Virus record (IMG/VR): IMGVR_UViG_3300005253_000595
Coordinates: 1-47,349 of that record
Strand: one strand, 5' to 3'
Source: a virus
Length of the DNA stretch: 47,349 nucleotides
In this document: positions 29,461 to 38,564 of the stretch, piece after piece
Numbering within the stretch: the stretch's first letter is position 1
Layout of the letters: every line of letters starts with the position of its first letter
Notes under the pieces: model-generated
What the model was told of the DNA's origin: nothing
Database searches by the model: none
Seen by the model: the letters and a program-made list of their open reading frames with translations, nothing else
Made by a program: the position numbers and the translations under genes

Positions 29461-29901
29461 ATGGAAAAAGAATGTACAAAGTGCGGTGAGGTGAAGGCTT
29501 TGGATAATTTTGGGTTTCATAAAGATTGTAAAGATAATTTAAAATCTACTTGTAGACAATGTAATAGAGAAGTTGCAAGAGAACATAAGTTAAAATATCC
29601 AAATAGATTTCTTTTAACTAAAGCAAAGGGTAGGGCAAAAAAGTTTGGTATCCCTTTTGATTTGACAAAAGAAGACATTATTGTACCTGATATTTGTCCA
29701 GTTTTTAATAAGCCACTTGTTTTTGGTTATGGTAATGGAAGAAATCCTATGTCACCTTCACTTGATAGAATTGATAATACAAAAGGTTATGTAAAAGGAA
29801 ATGTAATAGTAGTTTCATGGCGTGCAAATCATTTAAAGAATGATGCAACAATTGATGAACTTGAAACTTTGACAAATTTTTATAAAACGATTTTAAAATA
29901 A
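29461..29901 (+). CDS. HNH homing endonuclease with N-terminal zinc finger
   Basis: 146 residues. CTKCGE and CRQC (Cys5, Cys8, Cys31, Cys34) make the zinc finger, and DICPVFNKPLVFG leads to the nuclease core SPSLDRIDNTKGYVKGN, then VIVVSWRANHLKND. Homologous along its whole length to the gene at 34680. No ribosome-binding site precedes the ATG; the mRNA from the promoter at 29425 would be nearly leaderless. It lies between scaffold and capsid genes, a usual place for homing genes. Confidence 0.8.
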   Translation: MEKECTKCGEVKALDNFGFHKDCKDNLKSTCRQCNREVAREHKLKYPNRFLLTKAKGRAKKFGIPFDLTKEDIIVPDICPVFNKPLVFGYGNGRNPMSPSLDRIDNTKGYVKGNVIVVSWRANHLKNDATIDELETLTNFYKTILK

Positions 29902-30044
29902 GGGTATCAGTGAAAACTGTCCTTTGCTAATAGGTAAGCTATAGGTATCTCCTCCAAATGGAGTTAAGTTGGGTATGGAATATCGAAAATGAAGTTTTTG
30001 TTTTTGGTAATTTTTTAATCTAACTTATTATAGGAGAAGTACTT
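29902..30044 (+). other. 143-base capsid-gene leader, role unknown
   Basis: Gap between the HNH gene and the capsid gene. It holds a small hairpin (CTCCAAATGGAG near 29953), repeated GGTATC words (29903 and 29943) and a good ribosome-binding site (TATAGGAGAAGTACTT). No promoter with the window's usual -10 was found. It may be a leader that boosts capsid expression or a remnant of the inserted element. Confidence 0.35.
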
Positions 30045-30932
30045 ATGGCGATCCCAAACATAGATGTCGCACAAATCACCCAGTTTTCAGATGAGCTGCA
30101 TTTGAAATCACAACAAATCAAAGCAAGACTCCGTCCCTATGCAAGAATTAAGCCAATGATTGGTGATTTATTTGCTTATGACGGATTAGGGGACGTAGAA
30201 GCACAAGAAGTTGCTGGTCGTGTTCAGCCTACCGTCTTTCAAGATATTGACCACTTAAGACGTAAGATTAAAAGACGTAGGTTCGTTGTTACCCTGCCAA
30301 TTGATGATATGGATGCTAAAGGTGTTCTTATCAATCCTGACTCTGAATATGCTACCGCATGTGTTAGAGCTATGGAAAGGGTATTTGACCGAGTTGGTGT
30401 AGACGCATTATTCGCTTCAGTTGAAACTGGTAGAGACTTCGGTACTACAGTTACTTATGCAAGTGATAATGGTTTCACTGTTAACGCAACAGCAGGATTG
30501 ACTTATGAGAAGTTACTTGAAATAAGTCAAAACTGGATTGATGTAGATGTTGGAAATGATATTCCTGAAACAAAGGTTCTTGGTATAAGTGGTGATGAAC
30601 ATACTGCTTTGATGAAAGAATCTGAATTAATCAGTGGTGACTTTAGCAGACAGTTCGTTGTAGACAAAGGCGAGATCACAATGGCTGCTGGATTAATTCT
30701 TTTGAAGTTTGCTGGTAATGCAAGAGTACCTATTCTTAGTGTTACAAGTGGAACCAGAGATTGCTTTGCTATAACTAGCAGAACGCTTTGTTATGGTCTT
30801 TCAAAGTCTGTTCAGGTTACATTAAAGGACAGGTCTGATTTAGTTGATGTTAAACAGGTTCAGATCGTTGGTATTCTTGGCGCAGTAAGAACAGAAGGTG
30901 TCTTGGCACAGAAAGTTCAAACTACTGACTAA
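30045..30932 (+). CDS. Major capsid protein
   Basis: 295 residues, after AGGAGAAGTACTT. Position after scaffold and the sequence KIKRRRFVVTLPIDDMDAKG, then TACVRAMERVFDRVGVDALF, point to an HK97-fold phage capsid of the podovirus type. No delta domain or protease was seen. It is followed by a small decoration-like protein and a strong terminator, as expected for a gene needing high expression. Confidence 0.85.
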   Translation: MAIPNIDVAQITQFSDELHLKSQQIKARLRPYARIKPMIGDLFAYDGLGDVEAQEVAGRVQPTVFQDIDHLRRKIKRRRFVVTLPIDDMDAKGVLINPDSEYATACVRAMERVFDRVGVDALFASVETGRDFGTTVTYASDNGFTVNATAGLTYEKLLEISQNWIDVDVGNDIPETKVLGISGDEHTALMKESELISGDFSRQFVVDKGEITMAAGLILLKFAGNARVPILSVTSGTRDCFAITSRTLCYGLSKSVQVTLKDRSDLVDVKQVQIVGILGAVRTEGVLAQKVQTTD

Positions 30933-30958
30933 AACTTTTTTTAATAGGAGATTTTATA

Positions 30959-31498
30959 ATGGCTACAAGTGCAATAACAGATGTATATGTAAGTGAGTTA
31001 TTGGAGTCAGGAAAGCTCGCAGAAGCTCCTTATGTCAATGGTGCAAGAACTATTACTGTGATTGAAACAGAAGAATTACCAATTGCAGATGGTTCAGCAA
31101 ATATTGATATTTACAGGTTTTTCAAGGGTCTTAATCCTAACCTCATAATTACTCAATTGAAGGTTTATGTTGATGATGCTGTTGCTGGTGCAACAGATTG
31201 TGACTTAGGTTTGTATGAACAAAATGGTGGTGTAGTTGTTGATGTAGATGCATTCGCTGATGGCGTTGATTTATCTCAGGCTGGTGGTCATGTTCGTGGT
31301 GGAGGTGTCATAGATACAGATGAATTTCTTGATGGTCTTAAGGCTGTTGATATTGTTAATCTTACAAAGAAACTCTATGAACATGTTGGGCATACCGTTA
31401 AGAATTACAAACAAGGTTACGACCTTGCATTGACAATTAATTCAAACGTTACCACAGGTGGAACAGTTACAATAATCGCTCAATTTATCGAAGGTTAA
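30959..31498 (+). CDS. Probable capsid decoration or virion protein (179 aa)
   Basis: Beta-rich sequence (ADGSANIDIYRFFKGLNPNL, then IITQLKVYVDDAVAGATDCD) and a C-terminal TTGGTVTIIAQFIEG. It lies between the capsid gene and the terminator and so shares the capsid mRNA, which suits an abundant virion component. Family not certain. Confidence 0.6.
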   Translation: MATSAITDVYVSELLESGKLAEAPYVNGARTITVIETEELPIADGSANIDIYRFFKGLNPNLIITQLKVYVDDAVAGATDCDLGLYEQNGGVVVDVDAFADGVDLSQAGGHVRGGGVIDTDEFLDGLKAVDIVNLTKKLYEHVGHTVKNYKQGYDLALTINSNVTTGGTVTIIAQFIEG

Positions 31499-31513
31499 AT
31501 TGTAAATTTTATG

Positions 31514-31560
31514 AACGGTGTGTTGGAGTTTCAAAACTCTCGATACACCGTTTTCTTTTT
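31514..31560 (+). terminator. Rho-independent terminator after the capsid genes
   Basis: AACGGTGT (from 31514) pairs with ACACCGTT (to 31552). An inner stem GAGTTT/AAACTC lies inside, and TTCTTTTT follows. Structure and T-run are typical. It should separate capsid-level expression from the fibre genes downstream. Confidence 0.85.
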
Positions 31561-31570
31561 ATAGGAGAAA

Positions 31571-32434
31571 ATGATGGCAAATAATTTTTATTGTAGAACA
31601 GCCCTGATAGGTGGAGCAAGTGGGGCACTAGATGAAATTGACGGTGCTGGTCTAAACGATTTAGACTTTGCCATCGTTTCAATTCTTAATAAAATATATA
31701 TGTATAGTCTCGATGATGATGACGGTGGAGCTGAAAGTTCACCGGGAAAAATTCAACCAGATGCAAATGCTGGTACAAAAATGTGGGTTCTTCAGGGGCT
31801 AGGACTTCCACTAGAAACTGATTTAGAAAGTCCTACTTTATCTTTTGGTGATGAAAACACAGGTTTTATAGAAGAATCTGATAATAATATTCGTGTAGTT
31901 ATTGCTGGTAATGCAAATATAGGATTTGATGGGAATGGACTTAAAGGTTTTAATAATTTTTCAGGATTAGTTAAAAAAGGTGCTGGTTCTGCAACAATTC
32001 CAGTTCATTCATTTGTCGGGGATACAGATACAGGAATGGGTAGGGCTGCTGAAAATGAACTTAGTTTAATTGCTGGTGCTGTAGAAGGTATTAGAGTTAC
32101 CGAGGTTGCTGGTGTTATAAATGTACTAAATGATGGTTTTACAAAACTGGGTTCTGGTGCCCCTACAATTAAGATGAAGAAAGTCACTGGAACAACTGGT
32201 GCTACTGAAGGAACCAGTACTTTTATTGCTCATGGGTTAACACAAAGTAAAATCCTCAGTTTTCAAGTTTTTATAACTTCAACAGATTTAATTCCCCCCT
32301 TTTTTACAGCTATTGCAGAGTTCCAGTATGATGTTTATTTAGAGTCTCCTAATGTCGTTATTATGTTACACTCAACAAATAGTGGCAATTTACTATCTAA
32401 AGCAATCACTGTTTTAATAACTTATGAGGAATAA
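31571..32434 (+). CDS. Tail-fibre-like protein (287 aa)
   Basis: N-terminus CRTALIGGASGALDEIDGAG and a middle of fibre-type repeats (LSFGDENTGFIEESDNNIRV, then FVGDTDTGMGRAAENELSLI, then EGIRVTEVAGVINVL). The last 85 residues form a separate beta-rich domain (TFIAHGLTQSKILSFQVFIT). Such repeats are common in phage fibre proteins of marine and freshwater metagenomes. Start after ATAGGAGAAA. Confidence 0.65.
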   Translation: MMANNFYCRTALIGGASGALDEIDGAGLNDLDFAIVSILNKIYMYSLDDDDGGAESSPGKIQPDANAGTKMWVLQGLGLPLETDLESPTLSFGDENTGFIEESDNNIRVVIAGNANIGFDGNGLKGFNNFSGLVKKGAGSATIPVHSFVGDTDTGMGRAAENELSLIAGAVEGIRVTEVAGVINVLNDGFTKLGSGAPTIKMKKVTGTTGATEGTSTFIAHGLTQSKILSFQVFITSTDLIPPFFTAIAEFQYDVYLESPNVVIMLHSTNSGNLLSKAITVLITYEE

Positions 32435-32436
32435 AA

Positions 32437-32772
32437 ATGACTACTAAATGGCTAGACACAACTGCTGTAGTTTGGTTGGACACTGTAGACTGCGTTTGGA
32501 AAGATGTTGAATTTCTTTCTGCTGCTTTAGAACAAGAAGATTTTAATGAAAAAGTATTCGACAACGTTGCAAGTGTTACACCCTCTGATACAACTATATT
32601 AAAAGTTGGACACATATTTGTAGGGTCAGCAGGGCTTGTCAAAGTACGTTCAGCACATAACAAACAAGATATTATCCTCAACGTTCTCACTGCTGGCAGT
32701 TGGATAAGATTTAGAATTGATAGAGTATATTTGTCTAGTACAGTTGCAACAGATATAGTTCATGTATATTAA
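32437..32772 (+). CDS. SDTT-module protein with an N-terminal extension (111 aa), copy 2
   Basis: Residues ~42-111 (NVASVTPSDTTILKVGHIFV, then GSAGLVKVRSAHNKQDIIL, ending VATDIVHVY) align with the complete 76-residue protein at 380-610. The first 40 residues are extra, with two WLDT repeats (KWLDTTAVVWLDTVDCVWKD). Overlaps closely with the fibre-like gene before it. Probably a virion component. Confidence 0.6.
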   Translation: MTTKWLDTTAVVWLDTVDCVWKDVEFLSAALEQEDFNEKVFDNVASVTPSDTTILKVGHIFVGSAGLVKVRSAHNKQDIILNVLTAGSWIRFRIDRVYLSSTVATDIVHVY

Positions 32773-32781
32773 GGAGATAAT

Positions 32782-33774
32782 ATGTCAAACATAGGAGTAG
32801 CATACAAAAGAGTAAATGATTTAACAGAACTCTCAGCTATACCTGCTGATGAAGATTTTTTTATTGTAGTTGATATTAGTGATGCGAACAGAGAGAAAAA
32901 GATTTTAGCTTCCAGAGTTATTTCCAATACTGGTATAAATTTAGCAGATACTACTACTTCTACCACAGGAGTTATTACAAAGGCATCAACTAGATTTATA
33001 CATAACTTTCATCATCCAACTGGTTCTAGTGCTATACCTGATGCAGAGAACACTTTTGTTGGTTTAAGTTCTGGTAATTTTACAATGGGAAGTACAGCTA
33101 CTCAAACTTGGCATGGGAGTTTAAATACTGCTATTGGATTTAATACTTTAAATGCGTTAACTACAGGTTATGACAATACTGCTGTCGGTTCAGAAACTTT
33201 ACCTGCTCTTACTACAGGAGCAGAAAATACTGCTGTTGGCACATGGGCAATGATATTATCTACAACTGGTAATAACAATACTGCTATTGGCGCAGGTAGT
33301 ATGTCTGGTGTTGATATAACAGGTAATAAAAATACTGCTGTGGGGTATACTGCTGGTAGAAATATAGGAGCAGGATCAAATAATACTGCTATTGGTTATC
33401 AGACACTTCTTATTGGAAGTGGTGATAGTAATACTGCTTTAGGAACTAGAGCATTGCTTTCCTTAACCACTGGTTCTGATAATGTAGCAATAGGACATGC
33501 AGCAGGGAGATTTATTACAGGTGGTGTAACGGCTAATGAAACATCACTTAATTCTATTTATATAGGAAAAGATATTAGAGCACTCGCTGATGGGGGTGAT
33601 AACGAAATTATTATTGGAGATTCTCTTACAGGTCTTGGAAGTAACACAGTTGTTATAGGAAATGATAGTATAACTAAAACTACTTTGAAAGGTGATGTAA
33701 CTATAACAGCTTTAAATTTAGTTAGTTATGAAAATGAAACAGTTTACTTTGAAGGTAATGCTGTATTTAATTAA
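32782..33774 (+). CDS. Modular virion protein with YadA-like 'NTAIG' repeats (330 aa)
   Basis: The first 45 residues (GVAYKRVNDLTELSAIPADE and ANREKKI) and the last 25 (VSYENETVYFEGNAVFN) match the 89-residue protein at 25526. Between them lies a domain of ~23-residue repeats with NTAIG/NTAVG and LTTG (residues ~105-250), similar to left-handed beta-roll repeats of trimeric adhesins. Likely a trimeric fibre or spike part exposed on the virion. Confidence 0.7.
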   Translation: MSNIGVAYKRVNDLTELSAIPADEDFFIVVDISDANREKKILASRVISNTGINLADTTTSTTGVITKASTRFIHNFHHPTGSSAIPDAENTFVGLSSGNFTMGSTATQTWHGSLNTAIGFNTLNALTTGYDNTAVGSETLPALTTGAENTAVGTWAMILSTTGNNNTAIGAGSMSGVDITGNKNTAVGYTAGRNIGAGSNNTAIGYQTLLIGSGDSNTALGTRALLSLTTGSDNVAIGHAAGRFITGGVTANETSLNSIYIGKDIRALADGGDNEIIIGDSLTGLGSNTVVIGNDSITKTTLKGDVTITALNLVSYENETVYFEGNAVFN

Positions 33775-33790
33775 AAGGAGATAATTTACT

Positions 33791-34666
33791 ATGGCTGCAC
33801 CTACAGTAGATGTTGATATTTGTAATTTGGCTTTAGATTTTCTGAAGCAGAATAAAACTATTGTTGAAGATATTACTTCCACACCCACAACAGAAGAAGA
33901 AATAACTTGTGCAAGGTGGTATCACACAACAAGGGAAGCCCTACTCCGTTCACATTATTGGGTATTTGCAAGGGGGCGTAAACAGGCTTTGTTGCACAGT
34001 AAAACTATCACAGGTGCTACTGCGGCCAACCCTGTTGTTATTACTTCAGTTGCTCATGGTTTTGCAGATGGTGACGAGATTCGTATTAACGATGTTGTTG
34101 GAATGACAGAATTAAATGGTAATTCTTATTTGGTAGCTAACAAAACAGATGATACATTTAAACTTAATGACTTCGATAGTACAACTATAGATGGGTTATT
34201 GTTTACTGCATGGTCTTCTGCTGGAAAAATTATACCATTTAGTTTTGGTTATGCCAACACGTACACCATGCCCTCTGATTATTTGAAACTTCATTATATT
34301 GGTAATGATGCAACACAAAACTATAAAAGAAAATATGAGATTCAGGGTAATCAGATTCTCATAAATAATTCAGGTGCATCAACTTTAAAAATTGGTTACA
34401 TAACAGATGAAACTGATGTTACTAAGTTTGATGCCTTGTTTGTTATATTGTTAGCTGCTGAACTCGCAATGAACATGAGTTATAAATGGACACTCAAAAA
34501 TTCTGTTATTCAGAGGCTTGAAGGAATATTGACAGTAAAGAGATCAGAGGCGAAAAGCGTAAATGGTCAAGATAGAAGCCCAGTAAGATATGAGAGAAGT
34601 AAATTTATTACTGCAAGGAGAGGCTTTGGAAATTTAAATCAAAAGAATACATATTTCGATATTTAA
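33791..34666 (+). CDS. Tail tubular protein A-like (gp11-type) with an inserted domain
   Basis: 291 residues. An N-terminal VDICNLALDFLKQNKTIVED, then ARWYHTTREALLRSHYWVFA, and a C-terminal ALFVILLAAELAMNMSYKW match T7 gp11-type gatekeeper proteins. Residues ~75-130 are an inserted FCCH-like beta domain (NPVVITSVAHGFADGDEIRI, then LNGNSYLVANKTDD) that also occurs twice in the tail tubular B-like protein. It joins connector and tail nozzle. Confidence 0.8.
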   Translation: MAAPTVDVDICNLALDFLKQNKTIVEDITSTPTTEEEITCARWYHTTREALLRSHYWVFARGRKQALLHSKTITGATAANPVVITSVAHGFADGDEIRINDVVGMTELNGNSYLVANKTDDTFKLNDFDSTTIDGLLFTAWSSAGKIIPFSFGYANTYTMPSDYLKLHYIGNDATQNYKRKYEIQGNQILINNSGASTLKIGYITDETDVTKFDALFVILLAAELAMNMSYKWTLKNSVIQRLEGILTVKRSEAKSVNGQDRSPVRYERSKFITARRGFGNLNQKNTYFDI

Positions 34667-34679
34667 GGAGAGGTGAGAA

Positions 34680-35132
34680 TTGAAAAAATGTTCAAAATGT
34701 GGTAAAGAAAAATCTTTAGATGAATTTTATAATAGAGAAAGAGATAAATCAGGAAAACAATCAGAATGTAAATTATGTCACTTAAAAGTATCAAGAATTT
34801 ATAGAAAAAAGAACAAATTAGAATTTCCTTTAAAATATATACTTTGGGGGGCAAAACATAGAGCTAAGAAAAATGGTATTCCATTTGATTTAACTGAAGA
34901 TGGTTTAGAAATTCCAGAAATTTGTCCTGTATATGGAGAACCTTTTGTTTTTGGAACAGGTAATCAAGATGATTTTTCACCTTCAATAGATAGAATTTCA
35001 TCTTCTAAAGGCTATACTAAAGACAATATAATTATTGTTTCTTGGAAAGCAAACAGATTAAAAAATAATGCCACAATAGAAGACCTTTTATTGTTAGCAA
35101 ACTTTTATAAAAAATTTAAGAAGGAGTCATAA
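34680..35132 (+). CDS. HNH homing endonuclease with N-terminal zinc finger, copy 2
   Basis: 150 residues from a TTG at 34680 after GGAGAGGTGAGAA. CSKCGK and CKLC form the zinc finger, and ICPVYGEPFVFG precedes SPSIDRISSSKGYTKDN, IIIVSWKANRLKN. It closely parallels the gene at 29461 in every block. It sits between the two tail tubular genes, with no sign of disrupting either. Confidence 0.8.
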   Translation: MKKCSKCGKEKSLDEFYNRERDKSGKQSECKLCHLKVSRIYRKKNKLEFPLKYILWGAKHRAKKNGIPFDLTEDGLEIPEICPVYGEPFVFGTGNQDDFSPSIDRISSSKGYTKDNIIIVSWKANRLKNNATIEDLLLLANFYKKFKKES

Positions 35133-35136
35133 GTCC

Positions 35137-37569
35137 TTGACTACTAACGTTATACAAAGTAACTTTGCAAGTGGTGAGTTGTCACCTAAATTATATGGCC
35201 GCTTTGAATTAAAACTTTATCAAAATGGTCTCTCAATATGCGAGAATTTTATTGCAGAGGTGACAGGCAGTGCTCGTTTTAGAACAGGTACAAAATTCAT
35301 TTGGCACACCAGATTATATCAAAAAGCTGTTCTTTTACCATTTCAATTTAATGATACTCAAGCATACATCTTAGAATTTACAGATGGTTATATTAGATTT
35401 TTCCGTAACGGAGGAATCATTCAAGAAGGTGATGTTACTGTAACTGGTGCTTCTACTACCGACCCTGTTATTGTTGATGCAACTGGTCATGGCTACTCAA
35501 ATGGTGATGAAGTCACTATTAGTGGTGTAGTTGGCATGACACAACTCAACGGTAACACATATCTAGTTGCTAATAAAAATCCAAATGACTTTGAAATAAC
35601 TGATATAGATGGAAATAATATAAATGGAGATGATTTTACTGCATGGTCTTCTGGTGGAATTTTAAATAAAACTTATGAGATAACCACACCCTATGCACTA
35701 GCAGACCTATATGACTTCAGACTTGCACAAAACGCTGATGTTATGTACATAGCGAACCGAGGCTATGATATTAAAAAACTAACAAGAACAAATCACGCTG
35801 CATGGACTTTAAGTTCATTTTCAAGAACAAGTGATAAATTCCCAGCAAAAACTATAACAGGTATTACTCTAAGTCCTGTTGTTATCACTTCAGTTGCTCA
35901 TGGATTTGCAAATGGTGATACTATAGTAATTTATGAAGTTGGTGGTACAGTAGAGTTGAATCATAATGTTTATGTAGTTGCTAATAAAGCAGCAGATACA
36001 TTTGAATTAACTGATAGAAATGGTGATGCTATTTCTGGTGCAGCATTTTCAGCGTTTACATCTGGTGGAACGTTTGGTTCTTTTCCAAAGGCTGTTGCAT
36101 TTTATGAAGGAAGAATTTTCTATGCTAATACTTATGATGCGTCTGAAACTTTTTGGGGAAGTAGATCACCTGACACTACAACTGGTATTGCAAGGTATGA
36201 TGATTTAACAGTTGGTTCTAATGCTGATGATGCTTTTATATTTACTCTCTCACCATCTGCAACTGGAAAAGTTGATGCAATTGAATGGCTTGCTGGTACT
36301 ATTAAATTTCTTGCTATTGGAACATTTGGTGGAGTTTCAAAGGCAACAGGGAGTGGTACTAATGAACCAATAGCCCCAGCTTCAATTAATGTTAAACCAG
36401 TTGTGCCTGAAGGTTGTGCTAACATGAATCCTATACCACAAGGAAATATTATTTTATATATGCAGAGGGGTGCAATAAACTTAAGAAGTTTTGAATTTGA
36501 TGTATTGTCTGATAATTTTATATCAGTTGACAGGAATTTAGTAGCTGACCATATATTCCATAGTAATGCCTATGCTTTGCAAATTGCTTTTGAGAAAGGA
36601 AGTCCTGATATATCATGGGCTGCGAGAAGTGATGGAGTATTAGCTGGAGTTTCTTTAAAAGGAAAAGAAGATGTTTCAGGTTGGCACAGACAAATAATTG
36701 GTGGAGAACATACTGACTCTAATGGAAATATTACAAAACCAAAGGTTCTCAGTGTTCAAACTAATCCACAGGCTAATAATTTTGACCAAACTTGGGTAGT
36801 TGTTGAACGAAAGATAGGTGGCGCAGCCACTGGAGTAGCAAGAAGATATGTTGAAATGTTTAGTGATACTGTGAGAGTACCATCACCTGAAAGTTTCTTT
36901 ACAGGAGAGGGAAATGAAGCAGCGGATGCAATTGCATTTAATAATGACATGTTTGAAGCACAGAAAGATATAATTCATTTAGACAGTGCAGTTACTTTTG
37001 ATGGTTCTACTGCTCAAACCTCTACTATAGCCCCAGCAGCTACTACAGGTTTTGATATTGTCTTTACTGCTGGAACTGCTATTTTTGTTATAGGTGATAT
37101 TGGAAAACAAATTTGGAAAAAATCAATTAATGGTGTGGGGACAGGAAGAGCTGTTATAACAGAATTTACAGATACTACTCATGTAAAATGTGAAATTATA
37201 GTTGACTTTGATAATACAGATACAATTGCTTCTGGTAACTGGTTCCTAACAACAAGTGGTGTTTCTGCTGGTCTTGGACATCTTGAGGGAGCAACTGTTG
37301 GTTTGGCTGCGGATGGCGTTGACTTGGGAGATGCAGTAGTTACAGGTGGTGTTATACCAGACACAGGTACACAATTTTCTGTGTTGCAAGTAGGTCTTAG
37401 ATACAAAGGATTACTTAAATCTTTAAATATAGAAGTTGGTGGAATACAGGGAGTTGCACAATCACGACAGAGAAATGTAGAAAAGGCAGCAATAAGATTC
37501 TTGGGAACCTTGAAAGCGAAAGTTGGAACACAGAGATATAGTTTAGAAGAAGTAAAGGAGAACGACTAA
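35137..37569 (+). CDS. Tail tubular protein B-like (gp12-type nozzle) with two inserted FCCH-like domains
   Basis: 810 residues from TTG at 35137. N-terminus IQSNFASGELSPKLYGRFEL, then CENFIAEVTGSARFRTGTKF is typical of T7 gp12 nozzle proteins, as is the C-terminal EKAAIRFLGTLKAKVG. Residues ~100-180 and ~240-310 are FCCH-like domains (HGYSNGDEVTISGVVGMTQL; HGFANGDTIVIYEVGG). Longer than many relatives because of these insertions. It forms the end of the tail tube. Confidence 0.8.
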   Translation: MTTNVIQSNFASGELSPKLYGRFELKLYQNGLSICENFIAEVTGSARFRTGTKFIWHTRLYQKAVLLPFQFNDTQAYILEFTDGYIRFFRNGGIIQEGDVTVTGASTTDPVIVDATGHGYSNGDEVTISGVVGMTQLNGNTYLVANKNPNDFEITDIDGNNINGDDFTAWSSGGILNKTYEITTPYALADLYDFRLAQNADVMYIANRGYDIKKLTRTNHAAWTLSSFSRTSDKFPAKTITGITLSPVVITSVAHGFANGDTIVIYEVGGTVELNHNVYVVANKAADTFELTDRNGDAISGAAFSAFTSGGTFGSFPKAVAFYEGRIFYANTYDASETFWGSRSPDTTTGIARYDDLTVGSNADDAFIFTLSPSATGKVDAIEWLAGTIKFLAIGTFGGVSKATGSGTNEPIAPASINVKPVVPEGCANMNPIPQGNIILYMQRGAINLRSFEFDVLSDNFISVDRNLVADHIFHSNAYALQIAFEKGSPDISWAARSDGVLAGVSLKGKEDVSGWHRQIIGGEHTDSNGNITKPKVLSVQTNPQANNFDQTWVVVERKIGGAATGVARRYVEMFSDTVRVPSPESFFTGEGNEAADAIAFNNDMFEAQKDIIHLDSAVTFDGSTAQTSTIAPAATTGFDIVFTAGTAIFVIGDIGKQIWKKSINGVGTGRAVITEFTDTTHVKCEIIVDFDNTDTIASGNWFLTTSGVSAGLGHLEGATVGLAADGVDLGDAVVTGGVIPDTGTQFSVLQVGLRYKGLLKSLNIEVGGIQGVAQSRQRNVEKAAIRFLGTLKAKVGTQRYSLEEVKEND

Positions 37570-38564
37570 TGGCTACTATAGTAGCAAGTTTTACATCAAA
37601 TATAGTACAAGCTGTATTTCCTGCATCAATACAATTTACTGATACTTCAACTGGTAATCCAACAAAATGGTTTTGGGATTTTGGTGATGGAACTTCTTCT
37701 GATTCACAAAATCCTTTGCATGTTTATCAAGCACAGGGTGTTTATTCAGTTAAACTAAAAGCGTGGAATAATAATGGAAGTCTTGTTTCAAATGGTGATT
37801 TTGTTACATCTAGAGGAAAAATTAGACTTATTACTACTACTATAAATGGTCTTGGTGGGTCTCCAGATGAAGATGTATTTTGGACAGAATGGATAGGAAT
37901 GCCTGTAGATAATTGGGGAAGTGGAAGTGACTTTGGCGTAAACTATAGACATAATCTTACTGGAGTTCTTTGGTCAAGTTGGGGTAGAAGTTATGGTGGT
38001 AATAAAACAGAAGTTGATATAGATTTATCTTCTTATGATATAACACTACATATTTGCCAATGGACAAATACTTTATATGGTGCTTCATCTACAATAAATG
38101 GAACTTTTGGTCAGAAAGCTGTAAAACAAGGATTTAACGCTGCTGGAATAGGACTTGATGGTGTACTTACAAAAAATACTGATGGAATTATAGTTGATTT
38201 AGATGATTTTATAGGACAACCAAAATTTGAAAATTTAATTTTAAGAGATAGTGGAAATTATTCTGTTAGATACCCTAGCATAGGGGCAGCAGGGAACTCA
38301 GATCATTATAGTTATTCTCATTCTACAAAACTTGAATTGTGGGCATTTCCTAGTGATACTGATTTTGATACTGTTTTTAAACCAAACTTTATAACAGTAA
38401 ATGATAATGTTATTCTTAGACCACCTGTGCTTTTTTCAGGAATTAAAGAGGCATACTTTAAAGATGGTTGGGAAAATGAAAAACATATTTATATTGAACA
38501 ATCAAAGGCTCAACCTTGTACAATTCAGTTTGTTGATATTTATGCAGATACGGAGAACGAATAA
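37569..38564 (+). CDS. PKD-domain adhesin-like virion protein (331 aa)
   Basis: Residues 1-75 are a PKD domain (FPASIQFTDTSTGNPTKWFW, then DFGDGTSSDSQNPLHVY). The middle (~80-285) is beta-rich with no domain recognised. The last 44 residues (FSGIKEAYFKDGWENEKH, IEQSKAQPC) are shared with the next gene. PKD domains bind proteins or sugars on surfaces, so a role in receptor contact or decoration is likely. Confidence 0.65.
   Translation: MATIVASFTSNIVQAVFPASIQFTDTSTGNPTKWFWDFGDGTSSDSQNPLHVYQAQGVYSVKLKAWNNNGSLVSNGDFVTSRGKIRLITTTINGLGGSPDEDVFWTEWIGMPVDNWGSGSDFGVNYRHNLTGVLWSSWGRSYGGNKTEVDIDLSSYDITLHICQWTNTLYGASSTINGTFGQKAVKQGFNAAGIGLDGVLTKNTDGIIVDLDDFIGQPKFENLILRDSGNYSVRYPSIGAAGNSDHYSYSHSTKLELWAFPSDTDFDTVFKPNFITVNDNVILRPPVLFSGIKEAYFKDGWENEKHIYIEQSKAQPCTIQFVDIYADTENE

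Noticed and set aside
29902-30044. Group I intron around the HNH gene and capsid leader
   Set aside because: No convincing intron core could be traced by eye and the flanking genes are complete without splicing.
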